A DNA stretch of 64,000 bases from assembly GCA_003612335.1 (NCBI GenBank), contig RAYO01000013.1:1-64000 (forward strand), given 5' to 3'. The stretch's first letter is position 1; each line of letters opens with the position of its first letter. This DNA comes from a bacterium 1xD42-67 (lineage in GTDB: Bacteria > Bacillota > Clostridia > Oscillospirales > Oscillospiraceae). The notes beneath the pieces are model-generated. The model made no database searches. It was not told the DNA's origin and was given only the letters and a program-made list of their open reading frames with translations. The position numbers and the translations under genes are program-made. Of this stretch, positions 32,425 through 41,300 are shown in pieces.

Positions 32425-33924
32425 ATGGAAAATATCCTGATGGGCCTGACCACGGCCCTCTCGCCCAACAACCTGTTAGCGGCAGTGCTGGGCACCGTGC
32501 TGGGGATCGCCTTCGGGGCCATGCCCGGCCTGTCCGCCACCATGGGCATCGCGGTGCTGATCCCCGTGTCCTACGGCATGGACCCGGCCATGGGCCTGAT
32601 CCTGCTGGCCGGCGTCTATGTGGGGGCCAGCTATGGCGGGTCGATCTCCGCGATCCTGGTGAACACCCCCGGCACCCCCTCGGCCGCCGCCACCGGCTGG
32701 GACGGCCACCCCCTGGCCCTGAAAGGCCACGCCACCGAGGCACTGATCGAATCCGCCGTGGCCTCCTTCTGGGGGACCTTCATCGGCTTCATCGGCCTGC
32801 TGACCATCGCCCCCTCGCTGGCCTCCTTCTCCCTAAAATTCAGCTCCCAGGAGAACGTGTGTCTGGCCATCTTCGGTCTGACCATCATCGCCACCCTCTC
32901 CTCCAAGAACATCGTCAAGGGGCTGATCGGCGGGGTGATCGGTCTGCTCTTCGGCTGCATCGGCATGGACCCCCAGTACGGCTACGCCCGCTTCACCTTC
33001 GGGCAGATGAGCCTGCTCACCGGCTTCCCTACCGTCCCCACCATCATCGGGATCTACTCCATCTCCCAGCTGCTGTCCATGATCGTGGACCGGGACGCCA
33101 CTGTCGAGGTGGAGAGCTCCATCAACATGGTGAACAAGTATAAGGTGAAGCTGAAGGACCTGTGCCGCTACCCCTTCATCTACCTGTGGTGCAGCATCGT
33201 GGGCATGGTGGTGGGGATCATCCCCGCCGCCGGGGGCAGCATCTCCGCCTTCATGGGCTACAGCGAGGCCCGGCGGCTGTCCAAGACCCCGGAGAAATTC
33301 GGCACCGGTCACCGGGAGGGGATCGCCGGTCCGGAGAGCGCCAACAACGCCCTGATCGGCGGCTCCCTGATCCCCATGATGACCCTGGGCATCCCCGGCA
33401 ACGCGGTGTCCGCCGTTCTGATGGGGGCGCTGATGCTCCACGGCCTGACCCCGGGCAACGACCTGTTCACCGTGAAGGCCCACATCACCTACCCCTTCAT
33501 CTTTGGGATCGTGATCTCCGCCCTGATCATGGTGATCCTGGGCCTGATCTGCGCCAAGCAGTTCGCCAAGGTGAACAACATCCCGGAGAACTACCTGACT
33601 GCGGGGATCCTGGTGCTCACCGTTTTGGGCTCCTTCGCCTGCGAGAACTCCTACGCCAGCGTCTATATCATGCTCTTCTGCGGTGTGATCGGCTACTTCC
33701 TCAAGCGGCTCCATGTGGATCTGTCCGCCGTGGTCCTGGGCTATATCCTGGGTCCCCTGGCGGAGCGGGGACTGACCAGGACCATCATCCGGACCGGCTC
33801 TGTGGGCGCCGGCCTGCAGTCGATCGTCACCCGGCCGATCTGCATCGTCCTGCTGCTGGCCTCCCTCATCTCCTGTGCCTATCCCTTCGTCAAAAAGTAT
33901 CTGGCCCGGAAGCAGGCCCATTGA
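32425..33924 (+). CDS. tctA: TTT transporter large permease subunit
   Basis: The 499-aa protein has about 11-12 membrane segments and the family motifs GIAFGAMPGLSATMGIAVLI, YGGSISAILVNTPGTP and GIIPAAGGSISAFMGY. TctA is the transport channel of the tripartite tricarboxylate transporter. AAGGAGGTATACAT precedes ATG 32425. The aminotransferase gene follows after 33 bp on the same transcript. Confidence 0.93.
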   Translation: MENILMGLTTALSPNNLLAAVLGTVLGIAFGAMPGLSATMGIAVLIPVSYGMDPAMGLILLAGVYVGASYGGSISAILVNTPGTPSAAATGWDGHPLALKGHATEALIESAVASFWGTFIGFIGLLTIAPSLASFSLKFSSQENVCLAIFGLTIIATLSSKNIVKGLIGGVIGLLFGCIGMDPQYGYARFTFGQMSLLTGFPTVPTIIGIYSISQLLSMIVDRDATVEVESSINMVNKYKVKLKDLCRYPFIYLWCSIVGMVVGIIPAAGGSISAFMGYSEARRLSKTPEKFGTGHREGIAGPESANNALIGGSLIPMMTLGIPGNAVSAVLMGALMLHGLTPGNDLFTVKAHITYPFIFGIVISALIMVILGLICAKQFAKVNNIPENYLTAGILVLTVLGSFACENSYASVYIMLFCGVIGYFLKRLHVDLSAVVLGYILGPLAERGLTRTIIRTGSVGAGLQSIVTRPICIVLLLASLISCAYPFVKKYLARKQAH

Positions 33925-33957
33925 CATACCAAGAAATTACAGGAAGGAACAAAAGTT

Positions 33958-35148
33958 ATGTTAGCGAGCAGAATGAGCAAGGTCTCCATCTCCCCCACCA
34001 CCCAGCTCAACGCCCGGGTGGCCCGGCTGAAGACGGAGGGCAAGGATATCATCAAGCTGAACATCGGCGAACCGGACAAGAGCACCTTCGACTACATCAA
34101 GGTGGCGGGCGTCAAGGCGATCGCCGACGGCTTCACCAAATACACTGTGGGCAGCGGGATCCCTGAGCTGCGCCGGGCCATCTCGGAGAAGCTGGAGCGG
34201 GAGAACGGCCTGCACTATCCCATCGATCAGATCACGGTGACGGTGGGGGGCAAGCAGGCGGTCTTCGCCTCCATCATGTCCCTGGTGGAGGAGGGGGATG
34301 AGGTCCTCCTGCCGGTGCCCTGCTGGGTGAGCTACACCGACATGATCAAGCTGGCCGGCGGCACCCCCGTCTTCGTAGAGACCAAGGAGGCGGAGGGCTA
34401 CGCCCTGGACCTGGACGCCATCCGCCGGGCGGTGGGCCCCCGCACCAAGGCCATCGTGATCTGCACCCCCAACAACCCCACCGGCGCGGTCTACTCCTAT
34501 GAGGACCTGAAGGCCCTGGGCGAGCTGGCCTGCGAGCACGGCTTCTACATCATCGCCGACGAGATCTATGAGAAGCTGGTCTATGATGGAGCAGAGCACA
34601 TCTCCATCGCCTCCATCTCTCCCGAGATCTTTGCCCGCACCATCACGATCAACGGTTTCTCCAAGGCCTACGCCATGACCGGCTGGCGAGTGGGCTACGC
34701 CGCCGCCCCCCTGGAGATCGTCAAGGCGATCCAGGTGATCCAGAGCCAGACCACCTCCAACACCAGCAGCATCGGCCAGAAGGCCGCCCTGGAGGCCCTG
34801 GCCGGCCCTCAGTTCGACGTGGACCGGATGGTGGACGTCTTTGCCCAGCGGCGCACCTATGTCTGCAGCCGGCTGGCGAAGATCCCCCAGATCCGCTTCC
34901 CCGCCCCCAAGGGCGCCTTCTATGTGTATCTGGACGTATCCGCCCTGATCGGGCGCACGGGCGGCGGGAAGACCTTGACCAGCTCCCTGGATATCGCCGA
35001 GTATCTCCTGGACGAGGCCCTGGTGGCGGTGGTCCCCGGCGAGGCCTTCAACTTGGCGGGCAGGATCCGCATCTCGTATTCCAACTCCATGGAGAACCTG
35101 GAAAAGGCCATGGACCGGATCGAGGCGGCCGTGGCTAAGCTGCGATAG
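33958..35148 (+). CDS. class I/II pyridoxal-phosphate aminotransferase
   Basis: The 396-aa enzyme is AspC-like (fold type I). It has KLNIGEPD near the N-terminus, VTVGGKQAVF before the cofactor pocket, ICTPNNPTGAVYSYEDL and ADEIYEKLVYDG. The Schiff-base Lys is in INGFSKAYAMTGWRVGY (about residue 235). It moves an amino group between an amino acid and a 2-oxoacid. As the last gene of the tct operon it could aminate, or release from an amino acid, the carbon skeleton imported. An AAGGAACAAAAGTT site precedes ATG 33958. The substrate is not predictable in this broad family. Confidence 0.9.
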   Translation: MLASRMSKVSISPTTQLNARVARLKTEGKDIIKLNIGEPDKSTFDYIKVAGVKAIADGFTKYTVGSGIPELRRAISEKLERENGLHYPIDQITVTVGGKQAVFASIMSLVEEGDEVLLPVPCWVSYTDMIKLAGGTPVFVETKEAEGYALDLDAIRRAVGPRTKAIVICTPNNPTGAVYSYEDLKALGELACEHGFYIIADEIYEKLVYDGAEHISIASISPEIFARTITINGFSKAYAMTGWRVGYAAAPLEIVKAIQVIQSQTTSNTSSIGQKAALEALAGPQFDVDRMVDVFAQRRTYVCSRLAKIPQIRFPAPKGAFYVYLDVSALIGRTGGGKTLTSSLDIAEYLLDEALVAVVPGEAFNLAGRIRISYSNSMENLEKAMDRIEAAVAKLR

Positions 35149-35155
35149 GACACAG

Positions 35156-35193
35156 GACAGCGCCGGACGAATCGACGTCCGGCGCTGTCTTTT
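35156..35193 (+). terminator. terminator of the tct operon
   Basis: GACAGCGCCGGAC pairs exactly with GTCCGGCGCTGTC around 8 nt, followed by TTTT. It lies 7 bp after the aminotransferase stop. Confidence 0.9.
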
Positions 35194-35202
35194 CCCCATG
35201 GG

Positions 35203-35739
35203 TCACAGCTCTGTCCACTGGATCTCCTCCGGGGGACGGTCCCGGCCCCACACCGCCGCCGCCCAGCCAGGGCCGGTGTAGGTCCTGGACCACAGGCCGT
35301 CCATCCGGACCGGTCCCTCAGCAGGGAGGGGGATCCGGATCTCCCGGATCGGACCTCCCATCAATCCCTGCCCGCTCTCCTTGGCTCGAGCCTCCTTCAG
35401 GGCCCACAACAGGGCAAAGGCGGACCAGAGGTCAGGCTGCTGTTCCAGCCAGTCCAGCTCCCGCTGGGAGCACACCCGCCGGGGCAGGCCAGGCCGCCAG
35501 GCCCGCACCATCTGGATGTCCGCCCCCACAGGGGCCCGGTCCAGCGCGCACAGGGCCAGATCCCCGCTGTGGCTCAGATTGAAGCACAGGTCTTCCCGGC
35601 TGGGGAAGAACGGCTTCCCGCCGGGCCGCCGGGCCAGCTCCGGCAGCGGGGACGCCCCCCACTCCCGCTCCGCCGCCAGGGCCAGCAGCTCCCGGGCCTG
35701 GGCCCGGGCGGTCAGGCCCCTCGCACCATAGACGACCAT
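35203..35739 (-). CDS. 4'-phosphopantetheinyl transferase
   Basis: The 178-aa protein is of the compact Sfp/HetI-like type. GKPFFPSREDLCFNLSHSGD holds the substrate-binding part, APVGADIQMV the first Mg ligand, and FALLWALKEARAKESGQGL the WxxKEA(x)xK motif with Glu and Lys. It activates carrier proteins by adding phosphopantetheine from CoA. I chose ATG 35739, preceded by AAGGAGGGGG; the longer frame runs through another gene. It is short because the N-terminal subdomain is reduced. The carrier protein is not in the window. Confidence 0.88.
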   Translation of the reverse strand: MVVYGARGLTARAQARELLALAAEREWGASPLPELARRPGGKPFFPSREDLCFNLSHSGDLALCALDRAPVGADIQMVRAWRPGLPRRVCSQRELDWLEQQPDLWSAFALLWALKEARAKESGQGLMGGPIREIRIPLPAEGPVRMDGLWSRTYTGPGWAAAVWGRDRPPEEIQWTEL

Positions 35740-35795
35740 GGTCCCCCTCCTTTTACCGCCAGTATACCAAAAGGAAGGGGATCGGACAACTGTTT

Positions 35796-36311
35796 TCAGC
35801 AGGGCATGGCCAGCCAGGCCCCCACAGTGGCCAGGTCCCGGAACAGCAGGCCCTCCGGGGGATAGAGGGTGGTCCAGCCGATGAGGGCGGCCAGGAGCAG
35901 GACCGCCAGGATGGGCAGCGCCCACTTCATCCCCTGGAAGGGACCGGAGAAACGGGTGGCCAGCCAGAAGCCCAGGGCCATCACCAGAGCATAGAGGACC
36001 AGGTCCACCCACAGGGCCTCTCCCCCCAGGGCGATGTGGTAGAGCCACCCCAGGACCAGAGCCAGGACACAGAGCACAGGCAGGACCAGCAGCCAGGGGC
36101 GGGCCCCGCCGGGGCGGTCCCTGGCAAGGATCAGCGCCGCCCCCAGATAGGGCCAGAAGATCAGCTTGGTGTGCTCCCAAAGGCTCTCCGCCACTGGCGA
36201 GAAGAAGGCAGTGACAGCGTTGGGACACCAGCGATACAAAGCATGGAGGACGCAGCCGGCCAGCAGGGCGGCGGTCCAGGTCAGGATGAGCTGTCGTTTT
36301 GGATAGTACAC
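35796..36311 (-). CDS. DUF6512-like multi-pass membrane protein
   Basis: The 171-aa protein has five predicted membrane segments and the sequence FSPVAESLWEHTKLIFWPYL (about 37-56), the most conserved part of a small Firmicute membrane family (DUF6512). No biochemical role is known to me. GTG 36311 follows an AAGGAGGG site. It precedes the phosphopantetheinyl transferase gene on the same strand by 56 bp, so the two may be co-transcribed. Confidence 0.7.
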   Translation of the reverse strand: MYYPKRQLILTWTAALLAGCVLHALYRWCPNAVTAFFSPVAESLWEHTKLIFWPYLGAALILARDRPGGARPWLLVLPVLCVLALVLGWLYHIALGGEALWVDLVLYALVMALGFWLATRFSGPFQGMKWALPILAVLLLAALIGWTTLYPPEGLLFRDLATVGAWLAMPC

Positions 36312-36424
36312 GGTCTCTCACCCTCCTTCCGGTACAACCTATGCGGAAAAGATGTCTCTCATACGGCCGCGCATAAAATTTCTCTGTTGGGAGAAGCTAT
36401 CTCAGACCGAGGAAGGAGAGATCG

Positions 36425-36871
36425 ATGATGGATATGACCGATCGGGATTATGGCAAACTGGTCAATGAGCGCTCCAAGCCCTCCCCTCTGGGAAAAAACA
36501 TCCTGTGGGCCTTCCTGGTGGGCGGCGGGATCTGCACCATCGGCCAGGGGCTGACCCAGCTGTTCCAGCAGTATGGACTGGATCAGGATCAGGCCGGGAC
36601 AGCCACCTCCGTCACTCTGATTCTGGCCGCCGCGCTCCTCACCGGACTGGGGCTCTTCGACAAGCTGGCCAAGCGGGCGGGGGCGGGCACTCTGGTGCCC
36701 ATCACCGGCTTCGCCAACGCCATGGTGTCCCCCGCCCTGGAGTTCAAGAGCGAGGGGCTGATCACCGGCACCGCCGCCAAGCTCTTCACGGTAGCCGGAC
36801 CTGTGCTGGTGTTCGGGATCAGCGCCAGCGTGATCTACGGACTGATCCTCTGCCTGCTCAAGAGCTTCTGA
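36425..36871 (+). CDS. spoVAC: stage V sporulation protein AC
   Basis: The 148-aa membrane protein matches SpoVAC: NILWAFLVGGGICTIGQGLT, DKLAKRAGAGTLVPITGFAN and AMVSPALEFKSEGLITGTAAKLF. SpoVA proteins form the channel that moves dipicolinic acid into and out of spores; SpoVAC is a mechanosensitive subunit in Bacillus. GGAAGGAGAG precedes ATG 36425. spoVAD and spoVAE, which usually follow, are absent; the gene stands alone and is closed by a terminator. I could not make out a convincing sigma-G promoter. Its presence is the best evidence that the organism sporulates. Confidence 0.92.
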   Translation: MMDMTDRDYGKLVNERSKPSPLGKNILWAFLVGGGICTIGQGLTQLFQQYGLDQDQAGTATSVTLILAAALLTGLGLFDKLAKRAGAGTLVPITGFANAMVSPALEFKSEGLITGTAAKLFTVAGPVLVFGISASVIYGLILCLLKSF

Positions 36872-36873
36872 GA

Positions 36874-36909
36874 TCAACGGCCCGCCTGTCGGGCCGTTGA
36901 CATTTTTTT
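36874..36909 (+). terminator. terminator of spoVAC
   Basis: TCAACGGCCCG pairs with CGGGCCGTTGA around 5 nt, followed by a seven-T run. It lies 3 bp after the stop. Confidence 0.93.
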
Positions 36910-36965
36910 CGAGGTGTGATAGGATGGCACCGAGATCTGTCCGGCTGCCGGATGGGAAGGAGAGG

Positions 36966-38009
36966 ATGCCCGTGTACTGCAGACACTGCGGCCAGCCTAT
37001 AAAGGACGGCGCCAATTTTTGCGGCCGGTGCGGCGAGCCTCCGGAGGCCAGCGATCGGCGGCCGGCAAGACCTGCGGGGCCCCCCGGGGCAGGAGCAGTC
37101 CCTCTGGGCTGGCCTATCCTGTCGATCCTGCTGATCCATCCCCTCTGGGCGGGAATCTTGGCCCCTCTGCTCCATTGGACCATGCGCAATGCCCCTGAAC
37201 TGGCAGAACTGCATAGGCTGCAGTATGCCAGCTTTGGCCGGTCGCGGATAGGTGAGATATATTGGGCGAGCCTGAGCAGAATCTATCCAGGCCCCGGCTA
37301 TCTCATGGTATCGCTGCTCCTTTTCTGGGCGGTGGGTGCAGGGGCGGTGCTCCTGCTGACCCGGAAGGGCCGGATCCGTCCAGAGGCGGTGACCTGGCGG
37401 GACGGCCTGCTGGCCGGAGCCCTGCCCCTCCTGCCTGTGGCCGTGCGCTGCCTGGGCTTTCTGCTGTGGATGCCCCATTTGGGGACCCAAGCTCTCTGGG
37501 GCGGTGTGTATGGGATGGGCGCGGAGTGGCTGCTGTATCTGCCCCACCTGTGCTACTGGCTGCTGGCTATCCTGCTGATGACTGCCCGCAGCGGACAGGT
37601 CCGCCTGAAAGGGACCCTTTGGGCGGTCATCGCCGCAGTCCTGGCCCTCTGGTCCGCCGATGCTCATCTGCTGTCCAAAGTGCTGACGGCCCCTCTCTCT
37701 ATGGAAATGGAGGTCTATTCTACCATCTACATCCAGATCTCCGCCCTTTTCCTATGGCTGCGGGCCCTGTTCTATCTCCTGTTGGTCTATTGGACGGGGA
37801 GGGGCCGGATCGGCCTGGCTGGAGGACTGATCGCTATGGGCACGACTGTCGGGACCGCGCTGGTCCTGTCCCCCGTCTTCATCTTTGTTTTGCACTATGG
37901 CGTCGCCGGCGGGGCCATCGCCGTCTCCCTGGCCTATGTGCCGGGACTGCTGGCCCTGTGTGCGGCGGCCGCGATCCATACCAACGGCCGGCGCTCTGAC
38001 CGGAACTGA
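36966..38009 (+). CDS. zinc-ribbon membrane protein of unknown function
   Basis: The 347-aa protein starts with a double-CxxC zinc ribbon (YCRHCGQPIKDGANFCGRCG, residues 3-22), a Pro/Ala-rich linker and about seven or eight membrane segments. The C-terminal segment (IFVLHYGVAGGAIAVSLAYV) suggests a transporter-like or sensor fold, but I recognise no named family. I chose ATG 36966, preceded by GGAAGGAGAGG; the longer frame starts inside the spoVAC terminator. It is a single-gene unit. Confidence 0.75.
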   Translation: MPVYCRHCGQPIKDGANFCGRCGEPPEASDRRPARPAGPPGAGAVPLGWPILSILLIHPLWAGILAPLLHWTMRNAPELAELHRLQYASFGRSRIGEIYWASLSRIYPGPGYLMVSLLLFWAVGAGAVLLLTRKGRIRPEAVTWRDGLLAGALPLLPVAVRCLGFLLWMPHLGTQALWGGVYGMGAEWLLYLPHLCYWLLAILLMTARSGQVRLKGTLWAVIAAVLALWSADAHLLSKVLTAPLSMEMEVYSTIYIQISALFLWLRALFYLLLVYWTGRGRIGLAGGLIAMGTTVGTALVLSPVFIFVLHYGVAGGAIAVSLAYVPGLLALCAAAAIHTNGRRSDRN

Positions 38010-38022
38010 CCCATCACATGCG

Positions 38023-38058
38023 AGGCGCCCCGGGATCCCTTTCGATCCCGGGGCGCCT
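38023..38058 (+). terminator. hairpin after the zinc-ribbon gene
   Basis: AGGCGCCCCGGGATC pairs exactly with GATCCCGGGGCGCCT around 6 nt, 14 bp after the stop. The T-run is missing, so it may act as a convergent barrier with the amidohydrolase transcript. Confidence 0.65.
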
Positions 38059-38086
38059 CCTGCATCAAGAAAGGCGGTCAGTGAAC

Positions 38087-39511
38087 TTACAGTTTCCCCT
38101 CCTGCATGAAACGGGCATTGGTGCCGTTGATCTGAAAGAACTCCTCTGCGGCCCGCTGACCGATCGCGTCAGGATACTGGGGGATGGCGGACAGATGCTC
38201 CTCCTGGTCCACTTTGGTGAAGGCGCCGTCCCGCATGATGACTTCGCCGTCTACCGCGGCCAAGGCCACCTCCGGCCCTCTGGCGCTGTAGACCAGGTTG
38301 GGGATCATATTGCGCATGGGATAGGTATACACCGGGAGCATCGAGGGACAGTTCAAGTCGATGGCAATGAAGTCCGCCTGTTTCCCCGGCTCCAGGGAGC
38401 CCACAGCATCCCCCAGACCGACGGCCTGGGCGCCCTCGATGGTGGCCATCCGCAGGGCCTTCCAGGCGGGCATGACCTCGGGATCCTGATACTTGATCTT
38501 ATTGAAGAGGGCCACGTTCTTCATCTCGTTGATGATGTTGTGGCAGTTGTTGCCGGGGGCCTGGTCAGAGCCCAGGGCCACCACGCCGCCCGCCTTCTGG
38601 AAGACCACGCTGGGGCAGACAATCCCGTCGATGATGCCGATAGAGCCCGGGTTGACGATCATACTGGCCCCCTTTTTGGCGATATGGGCGGCCTCCTCGT
38701 CGCTGCAGTCGGTCAGGTGGACCGCGATCAGGGAGGGGTCCAGATAGCCCAGCTCATCCAGGAAGGCGGTGGGCCGCTTGCCGTAACGCTTCTCGATCTG
38801 ATAAGTCTCCCGGTCGCCCTGCTGGACGTGCATATGGATCTTGGTGCCCCGCTCCTTGACCACCTTTTGGATCTTCAGCAGCAGCTCCGGACTGACGAAG
38901 TCCGCCCCCTGGGGGCCAAAGAGGATCCGGATCCGTCCCCCGGCCTTACCATGCCACTTGTCATAGAGCTGGATGTTCCGCTGGAGGCTCTCCTCCCCCA
39001 TCTCGTCATCGAACTCATACAGTTCTCCCGGCTGATACACCCGGCGCTTGGCCGCCCGGATGGTCTGGGCGATGTTGCCCCGGGCCCCCACCTTCTCGAT
39101 GAAGGCGCACACGCCGTCCATCCTGGACTCGTAGTCCCCCAGGGTGGTGGTGCCCGCCCGGATGGCCTCCAGGATGGCGACCCGGCTGCCTGCGTCCTTC
39201 TCCTCCGCGGTGACGGCGTTGTCGAAGGGCTGGAGGCCGAACATCATCCAGTTGTTGGTGTCCTGGGCCAGGCCCCGCATGATGTTGCAGGCGGTGTGCA
39301 TATGTCCGTCGATGAAGCCGGGCAGGACCATGTGGTGGGGCAGGTCGATGACCTCCTGGGCGGAGTACTCCTTCAGGATATGCTCCTGCGTGCCCACCTC
39401 CAGGATCTTGCCGCAGTCGATGGCCATGGCGGCGGCGGCGCGGTAGCCGACGCCCTCCCCCTCCATGGTATAGAAATGGGGGGCTTTTACGATCTTGTCT
39501 ATCTTTTTCAT
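38087..39511 (-). CDS. metal-dependent amidohydrolase (ATZ/TRZ-like)
   Basis: The 474-aa enzyme has the amidohydrolase fold: VLPGFIDGHMHTACNIMRGL with the HxH metal pair (about 65-70), TKIHMHVQQGDRET with later His ligands, LIAVHLTDCSDEEAAHIAKK, and VALGSDQAPGNNCHN with the metal-binding Asp. The closest families are chlorohydrolases, deaminases such as 5'-deoxyadenosine or S-adenosylhomocysteine deaminase, and guanine deaminase. I cannot decide between them. ATG 39511 is preceded by AGGAGGTATCC. It lies 35 bp downstream of nhaC on the same strand, so the antiporter may import the substrate or export its product. Confidence 0.85.
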   Translation of the reverse strand: MKKIDKIVKAPHFYTMEGEGVGYRAAAAMAIDCGKILEVGTQEHILKEYSAQEVIDLPHHMVLPGFIDGHMHTACNIMRGLAQDTNNWMMFGLQPFDNAVTAEEKDAGSRVAILEAIRAGTTTLGDYESRMDGVCAFIEKVGARGNIAQTIRAAKRRVYQPGELYEFDDEMGEESLQRNIQLYDKWHGKAGGRIRILFGPQGADFVSPELLLKIQKVVKERGTKIHMHVQQGDRETYQIEKRYGKRPTAFLDELGYLDPSLIAVHLTDCSDEEAAHIAKKGASMIVNPGSIGIIDGIVCPSVVFQKAGGVVALGSDQAPGNNCHNIINEMKNVALFNKIKYQDPEVMPAWKALRMATIEGAQAVGLGDAVGSLEPGKQADFIAIDLNCPSMLPVYTYPMRNMIPNLVYSARGPEVALAAVDGEVIMRDGAFTKVDQEEHLSAIPQYPDAIGQRAAEEFFQINGTNARFMQEGKL

Positions 39512-39546
39512 GGATACCTCCTGTCGATCTGTCACGCGGCCGGTCA

Positions 39547-41076
39547 TCAGGCCGCTTTTGCATAACGGGCGCTGTCCGCCTTCGTCAGGATGAACATGGC
39601 GGCGTAGAGGATCACGGCGGTCACAGGGATGGAGAGCATATACTGCCCGGTCAGACCGCCGAAGAGGAAGCCCAGGAACGCGGAGATGCCTACCGTCAGT
39701 CCATAGGGGAGCTGTGTCATCACATGGACGATGTGGTTGCAGGAGCCGCCGGTGGAGGACATGACGGTGGTGTCAGAGATGGGGGAGCATTGGTCGCCGA
39801 ACATGCCGCCGCTGATGACGGAAGCTACCACATAGGCCAGAGGCAGGTCGAAGGCCACTGCCATGGGGAAGGCGATGGGCATCATGATGGACCAGACGCC
39901 CCAGGAGGAGCCGGTGGCGAAGGAGATGAACGCGCCGAAGAGGAACACCAGGGCGGGGACCAGGCCGGGGGAGAGGTACTGCTGCACGATCCCTACCATG
40001 AAGTCGCCGGTGCCCATAGACTTGACGATGGTGCCCAGAGACCAGGCGCAGATCAGGATGAAGGGCACATTGATCAGCTCGATCATGCCATCCACGAAGG
40101 TGTCGAACGCCTTCAGTGGGCTGAACAGTCCGGTGATGACGCCCATGATGCCGGCGCCGATCCCGCCGCCCAGGAAGGCCATACAGATGGCCAGGGTGAT
40201 GTTGGCGGTGCGGAAGCAGTTCACAAAGCCGTTGGCGGCGATGTCGCCGGTCCAGAAGATGGTGGCGAACAGAGAGACGAAGAGGGAGACCATGGGGACG
40301 ATGAAGTTCCACAGAGATAGCTTGTAGTCCTTGGGCAGGACGTTCTTGATCTCTGGGACCAGGGGCTCCACGCCGTCGGCCAGCAGCTTGCCGGTCTTCT
40401 GGGCCCGCTCCTCCTCCTTGCGCATGGGACCAAAGTCCAGCCCGAAGGCCGCCACCACGATGACGGTGACCATGGCGAAGAGGCTGTACAGGTTGAAGGG
40501 CAGCATCTGCAGCCAGATCCCCCACTCGCTGCCCTGGATCCCGGCAGCCAGCAGCTCCGCCGCGATCAGGCCGGAGATGAAGGGCCCATAGCTGCTGATG
40601 GGGGAGAAACAGGCCAGGTTGCACCCCATGGAGTCCAGGATATAAGACAGCTTGGCCCGGGACACCCGGACCATATCGGTGACCGGGCGCATGATGGTGC
40701 CCAGCATCAGACAGGGCTCGGTATAGCAGAAGATGAATGCGCTCAGACAGGTGACGATCTGGCCCTTTTTCGCGGTATCGATCACCTTGGTGACCCGAGT
40801 GGCGAAGGCCTCTGCCGCGCCGGTGTTGCGCATCATAGCGATCATGCCGCCGGCCAGGGTGACCAGCACCAGCATGGAGGCATTGCCGCTGATGGAGGGG
40901 ATCACATAGTCAGAGATGATCTTGACGAAGCCCACCAGGGGGTTCCAGCCGTTGACGATCGTAGAGCCTACCCAGGTGGCGACGAACAGAGAAAGGATGG
41001 TCTGCTTCGTGACAAGGGCCAGGACGATGGCCAGGATGGGCGGGATCAGACATAATGCTCCAAACGTAGTATCCAT
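39547..41076 (-). CDS. NhaC-family Na+/H+ antiporter-type transporter
   Basis: The 509-aa protein has about 11-12 membrane segments and NhaC/ArsB-superfamily motifs: LFVATWVGSTIVNGWNP, GTIMRPVTDMVRVSRAKLSY, GSSWGVWSIMMPIAFPMAVA and GGMFGDQCSPISDTTVMSST (about 430-450). NhaC proteins swap Na+ for H+, and several act on organic solutes such as malate/lactate. I chose ATG 41076, preceded by AAAGGAGG; the longer frame overlaps the promoter leader. Pairing with an amidohydrolase argues for substrate exchange rather than pH control, though this is inference. Confidence 0.88.
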   Translation of the reverse strand: MDTTFGALCLIPPILAIVLALVTKQTILSLFVATWVGSTIVNGWNPLVGFVKIISDYVIPSISGNASMLVLVTLAGGMIAMMRNTGAAEAFATRVTKVIDTAKKGQIVTCLSAFIFCYTEPCLMLGTIMRPVTDMVRVSRAKLSYILDSMGCNLACFSPISSYGPFISGLIAAELLAAGIQGSEWGIWLQMLPFNLYSLFAMVTVIVVAAFGLDFGPMRKEEERAQKTGKLLADGVEPLVPEIKNVLPKDYKLSLWNFIVPMVSLFVSLFATIFWTGDIAANGFVNCFRTANITLAICMAFLGGGIGAGIMGVITGLFSPLKAFDTFVDGMIELINVPFILICAWSLGTIVKSMGTGDFMVGIVQQYLSPGLVPALVFLFGAFISFATGSSWGVWSIMMPIAFPMAVAFDLPLAYVVASVISGGMFGDQCSPISDTTVMSSTGGSCNHIVHVMTQLPYGLTVGISAFLGFLFGGLTGQYMLSIPVTAVILYAAMFILTKADSARYAKAA

Positions 41077-41130
41077 GGGATGATCCTCCTTTACCTTTTT
41101 CTTCATGTGTCTCGCCCCTCAGGACACTTC

Positions 41131-41139
41131 ATTATAACA
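41131..41139 (-). promoter_or_regulatory. extended -10 promoter of the nhaC operon
   Basis: On the minus strand TGTTATAAT is an extended -10 with a perfect TATAAT. A -35 box is not obvious because the terminator-like stem-loop occupies that place, so the LuxR-type regulator encoded upstream may activate it. Confidence 0.7.
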
Positions 41140-41144
41140 GAACG

Positions 41145-41173
41145 AGACCTGCGCCGAAATGCGGCGCAGGTCT
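41145..41173. terminator. stem-loop between the LuxR gene and nhaC
   Basis: AGACCTGCGCCG and its exact complement form a 12-bp stem with a 5-nt loop. On the minus strand it ends the LuxR transcript; on the plus strand TTATTTTTG follows. It directly adjoins the extended -10 of nhaC. Confidence 0.75.
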
Positions 41174-41300
41174 TATTTTTGACCGACTTTCAACTATCTA
41201 AGAGCTTCTTTAGGAGAAGGACATGCCCCTTTAGAAGTATCTAAATACCGCTTTCAAATAGTGTATAAGTACTAAGTCCAAGGCCGGGAACAAGGCTCTT

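Noticed and set aside
35740-36321. A longer N-terminal extension of the phosphopantetheinyl transferase frame
   Set aside because: It runs out of frame through the DUF6512-like membrane gene, and ATG 35739 has its own strong ribosome binding site.
36322-36424. Sigma-G promoter upstream of spoVAC
   Set aside because: CATACGG-like and GCATAAAA-like segments exist, but no convincing pair at the proper spacing.
38018-39565. Long plus-strand frame opposite the amidohydrolase
   Set aside because: The minus strand carries the metal-binding motifs and a good start; this frame starts inside a terminator hairpin.
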